Shown here: piece after piece, positions 50,804 through 60,975 of the stretch
Position numbering within the stretch: position 1 is the first letter of the stretch
Layout: every line of letters starts with the position of its first letter
NCBI GenBank assembly: GCA_028287305.1
Contig: JAQBPX010000011.1
Span: 186,001 to 250,000 of the forward strand
From: Gemmatimonadota bacterium
GTDB taxonomy: Bacteria; Gemmatimonadota; Gemmatimonadetes; Gemmatimonadales; Gemmatimonadaceae
DNA length: 64,000 nt
Direction of reading: 5' to 3'
Notes under the pieces: generated by a model
The model's input: only the letters and a program-made list of their open reading frames with translations
Database searches by the model: none
What the model was told of the DNA's origin: nothing
Translations under genes and position numbers: made by a program

Positions 50804-51354
50804 GCATGCCCGCTGACGAACCGACTCGCGAGCGCCAGGTCCTCGAGGAGCGCGCGCGCCGGCTCGCGCGCCCGATCGAGGACACTGTCGACCATGCAGG
50901 CAGCGTGGACGCCGTGACCTTCAACCTGGCGCGGGAGCGCTGGACGATTGACGCTCGCTATGTGTTCGCCGTGTTCCGCCTCGCGGCGCTCGTGCGGGTG
51001 CCGGGCGTGCGCGCACCGGTGATCGGCGTCACGCGCTGGCGCGGTGACGTGCTCACGCTGCTCGACGTTCGCTCCCTGGTGGGCGCGGTGTCCACCGGGC
51101 TCGACGACCTCGCGGTGGTCATCGTGATCGGCATCGACCAGCCGGAGTTCGGCGTGCTCGCCGACAGCCTGGGCGACACCATCCGCCTCTCCGATGCCGA
51201 CGTCCTGCCACTCACGTCGCCGCGCGGAGACGCCGACGCCGCGGTCATTCGCGGCGTCACGCAGTCCGCGCACCTCATCCTCGACCCCGTTGCGCTCGTC
51301 AGGCGACAGGTCGGCGCTCGCCGCACCGCTTCTCCAGCCACGATACGCACATGA
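50800..51354 (+). CDS. cheW: Second CheW-like protein (WspD position)
   Basis: A 184-aa adaptor. A charged N-terminal helix ([16 protein letters not shown]) precedes a CheW domain with [41 protein letters not shown]. It overlaps CheR by ATGA. Wsp systems have two CheW proteins with this longer one following CheR. Confidence 0.85.
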   Translation: MSMPADEPTRERQVLEERARRLARPIEDTVDHAGSVDAVTFNLARERWTIDARYVFAVFRLAALVRVPGVRAPVIGVTRWRGDVLTLLDVRSLVGAVSTGLDDLAVVIVIGIDQPEFGVLADSLGDTIRLSDADVLPLTSPRGDADAAVIRGVTQSAHLILDPVALVRRQVGARRTASPATIRT

Positions 51355-52820
51355 ACTGGACAATCAGCCGCCGGATCGGCCTCGGCTTCTCGCTCGTACT
51401 GGCACTGCTCACCCTCGTCGCACTGCTCGGCTGGTATTCGCTGCGACAGACCTCGGCCAGCTATGAGTCGGCACTCGCGGACCGCCGCATCTCCCTCGTT
51501 CCGGTGATCCGGGCCGAGTCGGAGCTGCGCGCCGCCAACGTCGAGTACCTCCGCTTCCTGCTGGAGCCGAGTGCGCAATACCGGAAGTCGCGCGACAGCC
51601 TGCTGGACGTGGATGCCCTGCTCGTGGGACGGCTGAAGGACTCGGCCTCCACCGCCGAGGCACGCCAGACCTGGGACCAGGCGCTCAAGCTCCTGGGCGA
51701 CTGGCGCCAGGGTTCCGATTCGTCCATGGCGCTGCGGATGCGCGGCGACCTTGTCGGTGCGAACGCCATCCGCACCGGCAGCGCCGCCCCCACGCGCGAG
51801 CAGCTGGAGGCCATCTACCGCGGCGAGGTCGGTCGAGCCACCGAGCGGTCCGACAAGGTCGCGCAAGCGGGCAGCGACATGGCCGCATCCACCAGCCGCA
51901 TGGTGCTCTTCGGCGCACTCATCGCGCTCGTCGTCGGAATCGTCTCGGCAATACTCCTCAACCGTGCGATCGCCCGGCCGCTGCAGGAGACCAGCTCGGT
52001 GATCGCGAGCGGCTCTGCCGAGATCCTGTCGGCCACCACCGAGCAGGCAGCGAGCGCAAACCAGACCATGGCAGCGGTCACCGAGACGGTGGCCACGGTG
52101 GACGAGGTGACGCAGACCGCCGAGCAGGCGGCGCAACGCGCGCGCGCCGTGTCGGAATCGGCCCAGCGCGCGGCCGAGCTCGGACGGACCGGCCGCCGTG
52201 CGATCGAGGATTCCGTGGAGGGCATGAAGCAGCTCCGCACGCAGGTGGAGTCGATCGGCGGGAGCATCCTCTCGCTGGCGGAGCAGGCGCAATCCATCGG
52301 GGACATCATCGCCGCAGTGACCGACATCGCCGAGCAGACCAACCTGCTGGCGCTGAACGCGGCGGTGGAGGCCGCGCGTGCCGGCGAGCAGGGGCGCGGC
52401 TTTGCGGTGGTCGCGGCGGAGATCAAGAACCTCGCGGAGCAATCCAAGAAGTCCACCGTGCAGGTGCGCACGATCCTCGGCGACATCCAGCGCGCCACGA
52501 GTGCCGCGGTGATGTCCACCGAGCAGGGAACCAAGCAGGTGGTCGCGGCGGGCCGCCAGATCAGCGAGGCGGGTGAGACCATCCGCGGCCTGGCCGACGC
52601 GGTGCAGGAGTCCTCGCAGGTGGCCGCGCAGATCGCGGCGTCGGCGGGCCAGCAGGCGCTCGGCATGGAGCAGATCCGCCATGCCGTCGCGAGCATCCAG
52701 GACGCCACGCAGCAGAACCTCAGCGCGTCGCGCCAGTCGGAGCAGGCTGCGCAGGACCTCACGCAACTCGGCACGCGCCTGGTGGACCTCGTGGGCGGCA
52801 ACCAGGCGCGCCGCCGGTGA
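51351..52820 (+). CDS. Methyl-accepting chemotaxis protein lacking HAMP (WspA position)
   Basis: A 489-aa receptor. TM1 ([20 protein letters not shown]) is followed by a four-helix-bundle-like sensor of about 150 residues and TM2 ([20 protein letters not shown], about 184-203). The signalling tip is intact ([46 protein letters not shown]). After TM2 only [10 protein letters not shown] remains of a HAMP linker before the coiled coil, so a full HAMP domain appears absent. The start overlaps the CheW stop as ATGA. Confidence 0.9.
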   Translation: MNWTISRRIGLGFSLVLALLTLVALLGWYSLRQTSASYESALADRRISLVPVIRAESELRAANVEYLRFLLEPSAQYRKSRDSLLDVDALLVGRLKDSASTAEARQTWDQALKLLGDWRQGSDSSMALRMRGDLVGANAIRTGSAAPTREQLEAIYRGEVGRATERSDKVAQAGSDMAASTSRMVLFGALIALVVGIVSAILLNRAIARPLQETSSVIASGSAEILSATTEQAASANQTMAAVTETVATVDEVTQTAEQAAQRARAVSESAQRAAELGRTGRRAIEDSVEGMKQLRTQVESIGGSILSLAEQAQSIGDIIAAVTDIAEQTNLLALNAAVEAARAGEQGRGFAVVAAEIKNLAEQSKKSTVQVRTILGDIQRATSAAVMSTEQGTKQVVAAGRQISEAGETIRGLADAVQESSQVAAQIAASAGQQALGMEQIRHAVASIQDATQQNLSASRQSEQAAQDLTQLGTRLVDLVGGNQARRR

Positions 52821-55006
52821 ACAGGGAGCGCCTGTTCGCGCGGCTGCGGGCTACCTTCGTCGAGGAGCTGGACGAACAGCTTCGCGCCGCGGATGGGCAC
52901 CTGCTCGCCCTCGAACGGGCGCCGGCCGATGCAGGAGAGCTTCGCGCGCTCTTCCGCGTGATGCACACGCTCAAGGGCGCGGCGCGCGCCGCCGCGGTGC
53001 CGGATGCCGAGGCAGCCTGCCACGCGGCAGAGGCGCTGCTCGCCACTGTGCGGGATGCGTCGCGCCCGCTCGCGCCCGCCGAAGTTGCATCGTTGTTCGC
53101 CACGGCCGACGTGCTGCGCGCCCTGCAGCAGTCCATGGCGGGTGAGCTGGGAGTAGGCGATGCGGTCGAGGCGCCTGCGGCCGCCGCGGCGGCGGTGGTG
53201 CCCGACAGCCTGGAGCTCGCGACGCCCCAGCCGGCGCGGGCGCAGGAGTCGGTGCGCGTCGCATCCGATCGGCTCGACTCGCTCCTCACCGCCACCAATC
53301 GCCTGATCATCAGCGCGGGACGGGGCGCCACCGATGCCGAGGAGGCGGAGGCGTTGTTCACGCTGTTGCGCACCGCGCGCGCGCAGTGGGCACAACTGTA
53401 TCGCACAGTTCGCAGCCAGCGGGGAGAGGACGCGCAGTCGGGCGCGCTCACGCGGCAGTTCGCCAAGCTCGACGAAGGGATGCGGGAGCTGGCCGGGCGC
53501 AGCTCGCGCCTGGCCGATGCAACTGCCGGCACGGCGCGCGAGCTCGACGTGGTGGCGCTCGAGCTGTCGTCGGGAGTGCGCGGCCTGCGACAGCGCCCCT
53601 TCGAATCCGCGCTGGATGGTCTCGCGCGCATGGTGCGCGACATCGCGGCGGGGAGCGGCAAGCAGGTGCGCCTCGAGACGAGCGGCGCGCAGCTCGAGGC
53701 GGACCGCGGGGTGCTCGAGCCGCTTCGCGAAGCGGTGTTGCACCTCGTCCGAAACGCGGTGGATCACGGCATCGAGCAGCCGGAGGCGCGGCGCGCGCTC
53801 GGCAAGCCCGAGGAGGGCGTCGTTCATGTCGAGGCGGCGGTCGGTGCGGGGCGCATGATCGTCGTGGTGCGCGATGATGGGCGCGGCATCGACGTGGCGG
53901 CGGTGCGCCGCGCACTCGAGCGACGCGGTGAGACGGTGGACGGCGACGACCGCGCCGTGGTGACGCGGCTTCTCGAGGGTGGCATCTCCACGCGACAGGC
54001 CGCGACGGACATCTCGGGACGCGGCGTTGGCCTGGATGCGGCGCGCGAGGCGGTGCAGCGGGTGGGCGGCGACCTTCGCTTCGACTGGACCGCGGGGCGC
54101 GGTACCACCTTCACGATCGACGTGCCGGTCACCATGGCCACGCTGCGCGCCGTGCTCATGCGCGTGGGCACCTCGATCGTGGCGTGCCCCACGGCGTTCG
54201 TGGTGCGGATGCTTCGCGTGCCCCTCGCCGACCTGGTGGTCAGCGAGGGGCGGCCGGCGATCGCGACCGCTGCGGGGCCCGTATTGCTGGCGAGCCTCTC
54301 GAGCGTGCTCGGCCTGCCCGCGTCGCCGGAAGGCGATGGCATGACCACGGCCGTGATTCTCGATGATGCGACGGGGCGCCGCATCGCCATTCGCGTGGAT
54401 GCGCTGCTGGACGAGAGCGACGTGGTGGTGCGCCCGATTCGCGCGCAGGGTGAGCAGCCGGCGCGGCACATCAGCGGCGCGGCGCTGCTGCCCAATGGCG
54501 AGATCGCGCTGGTGCTGAACGTGGGCGCCGTGATCACCGATGCGGCGGGTCGCGCCGACGTGTCCACCTCCGCCGCCGTGGCGCGCTCCGCGGGCGCGGT
54601 GCGCAGGCGCGTGATCGTCGCCGACGATTCGATAACAACGCGCACGCTGGAACAGAGCGTGCTCGAGGCGGCGGGCTACGAGGTGATGACGGGCTTCGAT
54701 GGGGCCGAGGGGTGGCGCCTGCTGCAGGAGTTCGGCGCCGACATCGTGGTGGCCGACGTCGAGATGCCGCGCATGACCGGACTCGAGTTCTGCCGCGCCA
54801 TTCGATCGTCCCCGCGCTTCGCGAACCTGCCCGTGATACTCATCACGGGGCTCGAGTCGCCGGAGGACCGGATGCGCGGGCTGGAAGCGGGTGCGGATGC
54901 ATACCTGGGCAAGTCGAGCTTCGAGCAGGCGGCGCTCGTGGACGTGGTGCGGGACCTCCTGGGGAGTCATGGCAGAGAAACAGCGGATTCGCGTCCTGGT
55001 CGTTGA
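52817..55006 (+). CDS. cheA: CheA-type hybrid histidine kinase with receiver (WspE-like)
   Basis: A 729-aa kinase. The HPt histidine is H50 ([14 protein letters not shown]). A dimerisation helix pair, the ATPase domain ([39 protein letters not shown]) and a CheW-like regulatory domain ([25 protein letters not shown]) follow. It ends with a receiver ([12 protein letters not shown], phospho-Asp in [13 protein letters not shown], Lys in AYLGKSSF). It starts at GTG, overlapping the receptor stop. Kinase output would feed CheB, its own receiver and the REC-kinase encoded downstream. Confidence 0.93.
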   Translation: MNRERLFARLRATFVEELDEQLRAADGHLLALERAPADAGELRALFRVMHTLKGAARAAAVPDAEAACHAAEALLATVRDASRPLAPAEVASLFATADVLRALQQSMAGELGVGDAVEAPAAAAAAVVPDSLELATPQPARAQESVRVASDRLDSLLTATNRLIISAGRGATDAEEAEALFTLLRTARAQWAQLYRTVRSQRGEDAQSGALTRQFAKLDEGMRELAGRSSRLADATAGTARELDVVALELSSGVRGLRQRPFESALDGLARMVRDIAAGSGKQVRLETSGAQLEADRGVLEPLREAVLHLVRNAVDHGIEQPEARRALGKPEEGVVHVEAAVGAGRMIVVVRDDGRGIDVAAVRRALERRGETVDGDDRAVVTRLLEGGISTRQAATDISGRGVGLDAAREAVQRVGGDLRFDWTAGRGTTFTIDVPVTMATLRAVLMRVGTSIVACPTAFVVRMLRVPLADLVVSEGRPAIATAAGPVLLASLSSVLGLPASPEGDGMTTAVILDDATGRRIAIRVDALLDESDVVVRPIRAQGEQPARHISGAALLPNGEIALVLNVGAVITDAAGRADVSTSAAVARSAGAVRRRVIVADDSITTRTLEQSVLEAAGYEVMTGFDGAEGWRLLQEFGADIVVADVEMPRMTGLEFCRAIRSSPRFANLPVILITGLESPEDRMRGLEAGADAYLGKSSFEQAALVDVVRDLLGSHGRETADSRPGR

Positions 55007-56033
55007 GGATTCCACCACGGCGCGACAGCTCCTGGTGGAGCTGCTGCGCAGTGATGGAGGCTTCGACGTGGTGGGGGAAGCAGTGGATGGCCTCCAGGCG
55101 GTGGAGGCAGCCCGCCGGCTGCTCCCCGACCTCATCACCATGGACGTGAACCTCCCGGGGCTCGACGGCCTGGAGGCCACGCGACAGATCATGCGCGCCG
55201 CACCCACGAGCATCGTGATCGTGTCGAGCGCCATGTCGCCCTCCGACGTGGACGCCGCGCTCACCGCGACGCGCGCCGGTGCGCTGATGGTGGTGCCCAA
55301 GCCCACCAACCCGATGTCGCCCGACTTCCCTCGTGAGAGTTCGGAATTCCTCGCGATGGCGCGCGCCATGGCTGCCGTGCGAGTGGTCAGGCGCTGGAGC
55401 GGCGTTCGTGCAGCGGGGCCCGATGCCGTTGCGCCGGCGCGCGCGGGCGGCGCGATCGTTGCGCCACGCCTGCTGGCGATCGGTACCTCCACCGGGGGAC
55501 CGGCGGCGCTGCATCGCGTGCTCTCCGACCTCCCCGCTGACTTTCCGCTCCCCATCGCGATCGTGCAGCACATGGCGCACGGCTTCATGCCGGGGCTCGC
55601 CAACTGGCTGGCGAACAACTGCGGACGGAAGGTGGTGGTCGGGGTCGCGGGCGAGGTCGTCGAGCCAGGCGTGGCGTATCTCGGGCCCGACGATCATCAC
55701 TTCAGCGTGTCCGCGTCGGGTCGCATCACGCTGGCTGGCGGCGTGCCGCTGAACGGCTTCCGGCCCGCGGTGGACCACCTGTTCAAGGCGAGTGCCGAGG
55801 CCTTCAACGGCGCCGTGCTCGCCGCGATACTCACGGGCATGGGCGAGGACGGCGTGCAGGGACTGCGCACGCTGAAGCAGCTTGGCGGATACGTGATCGG
55901 GCAGGACGAATCCACCTCCGTGGTGTTCGGCATGGCGCGCGCCGCCTCGATCGAGCGCCTGACCGACGAGCTGCTTCCGCTCGACTCCATCGGCCGGCGA
56001 CTGCACGCGCTGGCAACCAGGGCGCAGCCGTGA
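54969..56033 (+). CDS. cheB: CheB methylesterase (WspF-like)
   Basis: A 354-aa two-domain protein: a receiver with the phospho-acceptor in LITMDVNLPGLDG, and a methylesterase domain with the serine in IGTSTGGPAALH, histidine in VQHMAHGFMPGLA and aspartate in LTGMGEDGVQGL. It removes receptor methyl groups when phosphorylated. The ATG at 54969 overlaps the CheA 3' end by 38 bases. Confidence 0.93.
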   Translation: MAEKQRIRVLVVEDSTTARQLLVELLRSDGGFDVVGEAVDGLQAVEAARRLLPDLITMDVNLPGLDGLEATRQIMRAAPTSIVIVSSAMSPSDVDAALTATRAGALMVVPKPTNPMSPDFPRESSEFLAMARAMAAVRVVRRWSGVRAAGPDAVAPARAGGAIVAPRLLAIGTSTGGPAALHRVLSDLPADFPLPIAIVQHMAHGFMPGLANWLANNCGRKVVVGVAGEVVEPGVAYLGPDDHHFSVSASGRITLAGGVPLNGFRPAVDHLFKASAEAFNGAVLAAILTGMGEDGVQGLRTLKQLGGYVIGQDESTSVVFGMARAASIERLTDELLPLDSIGRRLHALATRAQP

Positions 56034-57292
56034 CGGGGCAGCGCATCCTGGTGGTGGAGGACAGCCCCACGCAGGCGGCTGCGCTCCTTGCGCTGCTCGA
56101 GGACGCGGGGTACGTCGCGCAGTCAGCGCGCTCGGCCGAGGCGGCCATCGCGCTGGTGCGGACGCAAACGGTGGATCTCGTGATCAGCGATGTCGTCATG
56201 CCGGGCATGAGCGGTTACGAGCTCTGTCGCCTGTTCAAGGACGACCCGCGGCTCTGCGACATCCCCTTCGTGCTGCTCACGAGCCTGGCGGAGCCGCGGG
56301 ACGTGATGCGCGGGATGTCGAGCGGCGCCGACAACTATGCCACCAAGCCCTATGATGGAGACCGGCTGCTCGCGCGCATCGCGCGGGTGTTCGAGACCCA
56401 CGCCGCGCGACGCAACCGGCCCCGCACCGGCACGGTCGACATCAACTTCCTGGGGACGCACTTCCAGATCACCTCCGAGAAGGAGCAGATCCTCGACATC
56501 CTCGTATCGAGCTTCGAGGACCTCGTGCGCGCGAACGAGGAGTCACGCGCCGCTCGCAAGGAGGCCGAGGACGCACGCGCCCGGGCGGAGGAAGCCAATC
56601 GGTCGAAGAGCGACTTCCTGGCGATGATGAGCCACGACCTCCGCACCCCGCTCAACGCCATCGGCGGATATGCCGACCTGCTGAGCATGGGAGTGCGCGG
56701 CCCCACCACCGAGCTGCAGCTGGTGGATCTCGAGCGTATCAGGCACAACCAGCGACACCTGCTCGCGCTCGTGAACGACGTGCTCAACTTCGCGCGCATC
56801 GAGCGCGGCGAGCTGTCGCTGAACCTCAGCCGGGTGATGCTGCATCGGATCCTGCGTCCGCTCGGCGCAGTCGTGACTCCGCAGCTCGAGAAGCGGGACG
56901 TCCGCTACGAGTTCGTCCCGTGCGACACCGACATCTTCGTCATGGCGGACTTCGAGCGGCTCGAACAGGTGGTGATCAACCTGCTGGGCAACGCGGCCAA
57001 GTTCACGATGGAGGGTGGCGCCATCACGCTGGGCTGCGGTGCCGAGGGCCAGTTCGGGGTGATCACCGTGCGCGACACGGGCATCGGCATCGCCCCTGAA
57101 ATGCTCGCGTCGATCTTCGAGCCGTTCAAGCAGGTGAATGCCTCGAGCGCAGGCGGCCGCGAGGGCGTGGGCCTCGGACTGGCGATCAGCCGCGAGCTGG
57201 CGCGCCGGATGGGCGGGGACATCACCGTGACCAGCGCGCTGGGAGTGGGGTCGACGTTCACCTTCTCGCTGCCGCTTGCCGCTCCCGCGTGA
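56030..57292 (+). CDS. Receiver-histidine kinase hybrid, output of the chemosensory operon
   Basis: A 420-aa protein with an N-terminal receiver (phospho-Asp D54 in LVISDVVMPGMSG, Lys in YATKPYD). A coiled linker (about 155-192) leads to a histidine kinase core with H202 (MMSHDLRTPLNAIGGYADLL), N box LINLLGNAAKF, and DTGIGIAPEM and GVGLGLAISRELARRMGG. It has no membrane segment. GTG start at 56030 overlaps the CheB stop. In Wsp systems this position holds the WspR diguanylate cyclase; here the output would go on to another, unseen response regulator. Confidence 0.9.
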   Translation: MTGQRILVVEDSPTQAAALLALLEDAGYVAQSARSAEAAIALVRTQTVDLVISDVVMPGMSGYELCRLFKDDPRLCDIPFVLLTSLAEPRDVMRGMSSGADNYATKPYDGDRLLARIARVFETHAARRNRPRTGTVDINFLGTHFQITSEKEQILDILVSSFEDLVRANEESRAARKEAEDARARAEEANRSKSDFLAMMSHDLRTPLNAIGGYADLLSMGVRGPTTELQLVDLERIRHNQRHLLALVNDVLNFARIERGELSLNLSRVMLHRILRPLGAVVTPQLEKRDVRYEFVPCDTDIFVMADFERLEQVVINLLGNAAKFTMEGGAITLGCGAEGQFGVITVRDTGIGIAPEMLASIFEPFKQVNASSAGGREGVGLGLAISRELARRMGGDITVTSALGVGSTFTFSLPLAAPA

Positions 57293-57316
57293 CCTCGCGA
57301 CCCTCTCGCGCATCCT

Positions 57317-57772
57317 ATGGGCATGACCACCAACATCGACCCGTTCATGGATGCCGCCGTCGACGAGGCACGCGCCGGCCTGGCCGAGGGAGGCATTCCC
57401 ATCGGCTCGGTGCTCGTGATCGACGGCAGGATCGTGGGGCGCGGCCATAATCGCCGTGTCCAGAAGGGCAGCTCCGTGCTCCACGCCGAGATGGACGCGC
57501 TCGAGAATGCCGGGCGCCTCAGCGCCGCCGACTACCGCCGCGCCACGCTCTACACCACGCTCTCCCCCTGCGACATGTGCAGCGGCGCCGCGCTGCTCTA
57601 CGGCATCCCGCGCATCGTGATCGGCGAGAGCCGCACCTTTCACGGCCCCGAGAACTACCTCCGCCAGCGAGGCGTGCGACTCGAGCTGATGGACGACGCG
57701 CGCTGCATCGCGCTCATGGAAGACTTCATTCGCGATCATCCCGGCCTCTGGAAGGAAGACATTGGCAGCTAG
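57317..57772 (+). CDS. Cytosine deaminase of the fungal FCY1 type
   Basis: A 151-aa CDA-fold zinc enzyme. H57-A-E59 (LHAEMDALENAGRL) and C85/C88 (TLSPCDMCSGAALLYGIPRIVIGE) hold zinc and the proton shuttle. The stretches GRGHNRRVQKGSS, LYTTLSPCDMC and the C-terminal WKEDIGS follow yeast cytosine deaminase closely and differ from bacterial CodA, an amidohydrolase. It makes uracil and ammonia from cytosine, supplying the uracil pathway encoded downstream. A second ATG lies two codons in. Confidence 0.88.
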   Translation: MGMTTNIDPFMDAAVDEARAGLAEGGIPIGSVLVIDGRIVGRGHNRRVQKGSSVLHAEMDALENAGRLSAADYRRATLYTTLSPCDMCSGAALLYGIPRIVIGESRTFHGPENYLRQRGVRLELMDDARCIALMEDFIRDHPGLWKEDIGS

Positions 57773-58187
57773 CGCCAGCGTCGTGCTGCGGATCGTGATC
57801 GAGCGCCCGCCGGCCGGTGCCACCTGGAGGCTGCAGTCCGGCAAGGCCGACCTGGTCGCGCCCGTTACCGCGACCGCGAAAAAGCTGGTGTTCGAGTTCC
57901 CCATCCAGGTGAGCGAAAGTGGCCCGGTGGTCTTTCGCGGACCGTTCGCACAGGGTCCGCCGGCCGGGCGCTTCATTTACGTCACCTCGCGCGGCAGGTC
58001 CACGGAGGCCGGCGCGCCCTGGGGACGCCGCGCCAAGGTTCACCTTGCGAGCATCACGCGTGAAATGGTGGACTCGGGAGCGACCCTCGAGGCCCGCTTC
58101 GAGGGCACGGACCGGAAGGGCGGCCCCGCCTGTGCGACCGTGCCGCTGCTCGGTGGCGGCTGGACGGTCGCTCGCCCTACACGCTGA
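57762..58187 (+). CDS. DUF5990 protein
   Basis: A 141-aa protein starting at TTG inside the end of the cytosine deaminase gene. VVLRIVIERPPAGATWRLQSGK, LVFEFPIQVSESGPVVFRGPFAQGPPAGRFIYV and WGRRAKVHLASIT match the DUF5990 pattern ('i.v..pp.gv.falq.G', 'dF.GpfvqGpp..RFvYi'). Function unknown. Its end overlaps the convergent histidine kinase gene by 11 bases. Confidence 0.75.
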   Translation: MAASASVVLRIVIERPPAGATWRLQSGKADLVAPVTATAKKLVFEFPIQVSESGPVVFRGPFAQGPPAGRFIYVTSRGRSTEAGAPWGRRAKVHLASITREMVDSGATLEARFEGTDRKGGPACATVPLLGGGWTVARPTR

Positions 58188-59430
58188 GCGGCGGCCCCAC
58201 TTCCGGGCGCCGCGTTCCCGCGGCTGCGGCATCCTCATCGCGCCGCGACGGCAGCGAGAAGCAGAACACCGAGCCGCCGTCCTCCGGGAATTCCGCCCAC
58301 GCGCGGCCTCCGAGCGATTCCACCGTGTCCTTCACGATGCTCAGGCCGAGCCCCGTTCCCTCCACGCCCGTGACCGTGCCGGTGTGCGCGCGGAAGAACT
58401 GCTCGAAGAGCTGGTTGCGCGAGCCGCTGGGCACGCCGAGGCCGTTGTCCGTCACGGTCACGAGGAGCTCGCCTGGGCGCTCGGCGGTGCTCACCGTGAG
58501 CGAGCCGGAGATGCGCACCCAGCGCTCGGCCTTCGCCGCGTCCGCATACTTGATCGCGTTCGATACGTAGTTGCTCAACGCGAGCTCCACCGCGGCGGCG
58601 TCCACCTCCACCGACGGGAGCGACTCGTCGAGCTCCACGCGCACGTTGCCCAGCTTGGCCGCGTCGCGCAGCTGTCGCGTGATCTCCTGCGCGGCCTGTG
58701 GCAGCAGCACGTTGCGCTGCTGCCTGGCGTCGCCATCCAGGCTCGAGAGGGCTACGAGATTCTCGAGCACGCGCTGCAGCGCCTCGCCGTTCTGCCCGAT
58801 GATGCGCACGAACTTCGCCGACTGGTCGGGCTTGAGCCAATCCTCGCCCAGGAGCTGCGAGGCGCCGCGAATGGCGCCGATGCGGTTCTTCAGCTCGTGC
58901 GACACCATGCGATTGAACCGCCGCAGCCGCTCCTCGCGAGCGCGCACCTGCTCGCTCGCGATGCGCAGGAAGTGCATCATGGTCGTCTGCCGGATCTTCT
59001 CCGTTGCCTCGGACACGCGCTCCCAGCAGTAGGCGACGTTCGCGGCGACCAGCTGTTCCTCCGGCACGTTGCCCAGCGCATCGCGCATCACGGTGAACAG
59101 TATCCCCGTGAGGAGCTCGTGCTCCTTGAAGATCTCGTATGCGTCGAATCCCTGCGCATGGCGCAGCGCGCCCAGCTCCATGGCCTTGGCGGCCACAGCG
59201 TCGCTCGCGTCCGTGGTACCGGGCGCCTGCTCCAGGTAGTCGGCGATGCCCTCCACCAGCAGCGGCACGTGATCGAGCAGCGCATCCGTGGGGAAGATGC
59301 TGTTCGCCTCGACCGTCACCCGGGCGACGATCCGGTCGAGCCAGCGATGCACGATGTCCGTGCGCGCATCCCGGAGGATCGCCGCGAGGGTCGCGGCAAG
59401 CGCATTGGGGGCCGGCGAGTCAGTGGACAT
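58177..59430 (-). CDS. Sensor histidine kinase with RsbRD-like N-terminal domain
   Basis: A 417-aa cytoplasmic kinase. Residues about 10-150 are all helical (HRWLDRIVARV..., LGALRHAQGFDAYEIFKEHELL), resembling the globin-like RsbRD N-terminal sensor. H178 is in VSHELKNRIGAI, with N box LSNYVSNAIKYAD, VTDNGLGVP and GTGLGLSIVKDTVESLGG. There is no receiver and no partner regulator next to it. It is divergent from the semialdehyde dehydrogenase gene (80 bases between them). Confidence 0.88.
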   Translation of the reverse strand: MSTDSPAPNALAATLAAILRDARTDIVHRWLDRIVARVTVEANSIFPTDALLDHVPLLVEGIADYLEQAPGTTDASDAVAAKAMELGALRHAQGFDAYEIFKEHELLTGILFTVMRDALGNVPEEQLVAANVAYCWERVSEATEKIRQTTMMHFLRIASEQVRAREERLRRFNRMVSHELKNRIGAIRGASQLLGEDWLKPDQSAKFVRIIGQNGEALQRVLENLVALSSLDGDARQQRNVLLPQAAQEITRQLRDAAKLGNVRVELDESLPSVEVDAAAVELALSNYVSNAIKYADAAKAERWVRISGSLTVSTAERPGELLVTVTDNGLGVPSGSRNQLFEQFFRAHTGTVTGVEGTGLGLSIVKDTVESLGGRAWAEFPEDGGSVFCFSLPSRRDEDAAAAGTRRPEVGPPLSV

Positions 59431-59510
59431 GCAGGAAAGCTATCCCGGGGAGGCGGGCCCATCCGAACCCCGGTTCTTGCCACCCCCTCGACCCTGCCAC
59501 ATAATCCCGT

Positions 59511-60965
59511 ATGAAATACGCCGAAGTCCAGAACTACCTCGGCGACGCCTTCGTGTCGCCGAAACGCCCGCTGCTCGACGTCTACAATCCCTCGAGCGGG
59601 GACATCATTTCCCGCGTCCCCCTCTCCGGGGCCGCCGAGGTGGATGCCGCGGTCCAGATCGCGAAGGTCGCCCTGGTGCCGTGGTCGGCCACGCCGATCA
59701 AGGAACGCGTCCAGGTCTTCTATAGATACAAGACGCTCCTCGAGCAGCACATCGACGAGCTCACCGCCCTGATCACGGAAGAAAACGGCAAGATCGCGAG
59801 CGAGGCGCGGGCCGAAGTCCTCAAGTCGGCCGAGCTCACCGAGTTCGCCTGCTCGCTGCCGCAGATCGCCGCGGGCGAGATCCTCGAAGTCTCGCGCGGG
59901 GTGGAGTGTCGCGTGGAGCGTTATCCCGTGGGAGTCGTCGCGGCGATCACGCCGTTCAACTTCCCGAACATGGTGCCCAACTGGTCCATCCCGAACGCGC
60001 TCGCGCTCGGGAACACCATGATCCTCAAGCCGAGCGAGATGGTGCCGCTGTCGGCGCGCCGCATTGCCGAGCTGCTGAAGGAAGCGGGGCTGCCTCCGGG
60101 CGTGCTGCAGATCGTGAACGGGGGACAGGAGGCGGTGGAGGCACTCTGCGACCATCCCGACATCGCCGCCATTTCATTCGTCGGCAGTACAAAGGTCGCG
60201 CAGATCGTCTACCGCCGCGCCACGCAGAGCCTCAAGCGCTGCCTGGCGCTCGGCGGCGCCAAGAACCACCTGATCGTGATGCCCGACGCCAACACCGAGA
60301 TGACGTCGTCGAACGTCGTGGCCTCGATGAGTGGCTGCGCGGGACAACGCTGCATGGCCGCGAGCGTGATGGTCGGCGTGGGCAACACCGACCACATCAT
60401 CAAGCGCATGGTGGAGCACGCGAAGGCGATGGTGCCCGGCACGGACATCGGGCCGGTGATCAGCGCCGCCGCGCGCGAGCGCATCACCCGCTACATCGAC
60501 GAGGCCGAGAAGGCCGGCGCCAAGGTCCTGGTGGACGGCCGCAACATGAAGGTCCCGGGCAAGGAAGGCGGCTATTACCTGGGGCCCACGATCATCGATC
60601 GCGTGACGCCGGACATGAAGATCGCGCAGGAGGAAGTGTTCGGGCCCGTGATCGTGATCGTGCGCGCGAAGGACGTGGACGAAGCGCTGCGCATCGAGAA
60701 CGCATCCCCCTACGGCAACGCGGCCAGCGTCTTCACCGAGAGCGGTGGCGTCGCCCGTTACGTGATGGAGCACGCGAGCGCCGGGATGGTGGGCGTAAAC
60801 GTCGGCGTGCCGGTGCCGCGAGAGCCGTTCTCGTTCGGCGGCTGGAACGACTCGAAGTTCGGCGTGGGTGACATTACGGGAAGAGGGTCCATCGAGTTCT
60901 GGACGCAGGCGAAGAAGATGACGACGAAGTGGAATTCGGAAGCGGGAACCAACTGGATGAGCTGA
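59511..60965 (+). CDS. mmsA: CoA-acylating methylmalonate/malonate semialdehyde dehydrogenase
   Basis: A 484-aa aldehyde dehydrogenase. The nucleophile lies in SGCAGQRCMAASVMVG, and FNFPNMVPNWSIPNALALGNTMILKPSE and ISFVGSTKVAQIVYRRA are typical of MmsA rather than of NAD-only aldehyde dehydrogenases. With the aminotransferase and pyrimidine genes alongside, the likely job is oxidising malonate semialdehyde (from beta-alanine) to acetyl-CoA and CO2. It is the first gene of the pyrimidine operon. Confidence 0.92.
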   Translation: MKYAEVQNYLGDAFVSPKRPLLDVYNPSSGDIISRVPLSGAAEVDAAVQIAKVALVPWSATPIKERVQVFYRYKTLLEQHIDELTALITEENGKIASEARAEVLKSAELTEFACSLPQIAAGEILEVSRGVECRVERYPVGVVAAITPFNFPNMVPNWSIPNALALGNTMILKPSEMVPLSARRIAELLKEAGLPPGVLQIVNGGQEAVEALCDHPDIAAISFVGSTKVAQIVYRRATQSLKRCLALGGAKNHLIVMPDANTEMTSSNVVASMSGCAGQRCMAASVMVGVGNTDHIIKRMVEHAKAMVPGTDIGPVISAAARERITRYIDEAEKAGAKVLVDGRNMKVPGKEGGYYLGPTIIDRVTPDMKIAQEEVFGPVIVIVRAKDVDEALRIENASPYGNAASVFTESGGVARYVMEHASAGMVGVNVGVPVPREPFSFGGWNDSKFGVGDITGRGSIEFWTQAKKMTTKWNSEAGTNWMS

Positions 60966-60975
60966 GGATCACACA

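Noticed and set aside
51815-55618. A 1267-codon open frame on the minus strand across the chemotaxis genes
   Set aside because: It is antisense to clear MCP, CheA and CheB genes and is Ala/Arg/His-rich with no domain pattern; long antisense frames are expected at this GC content.
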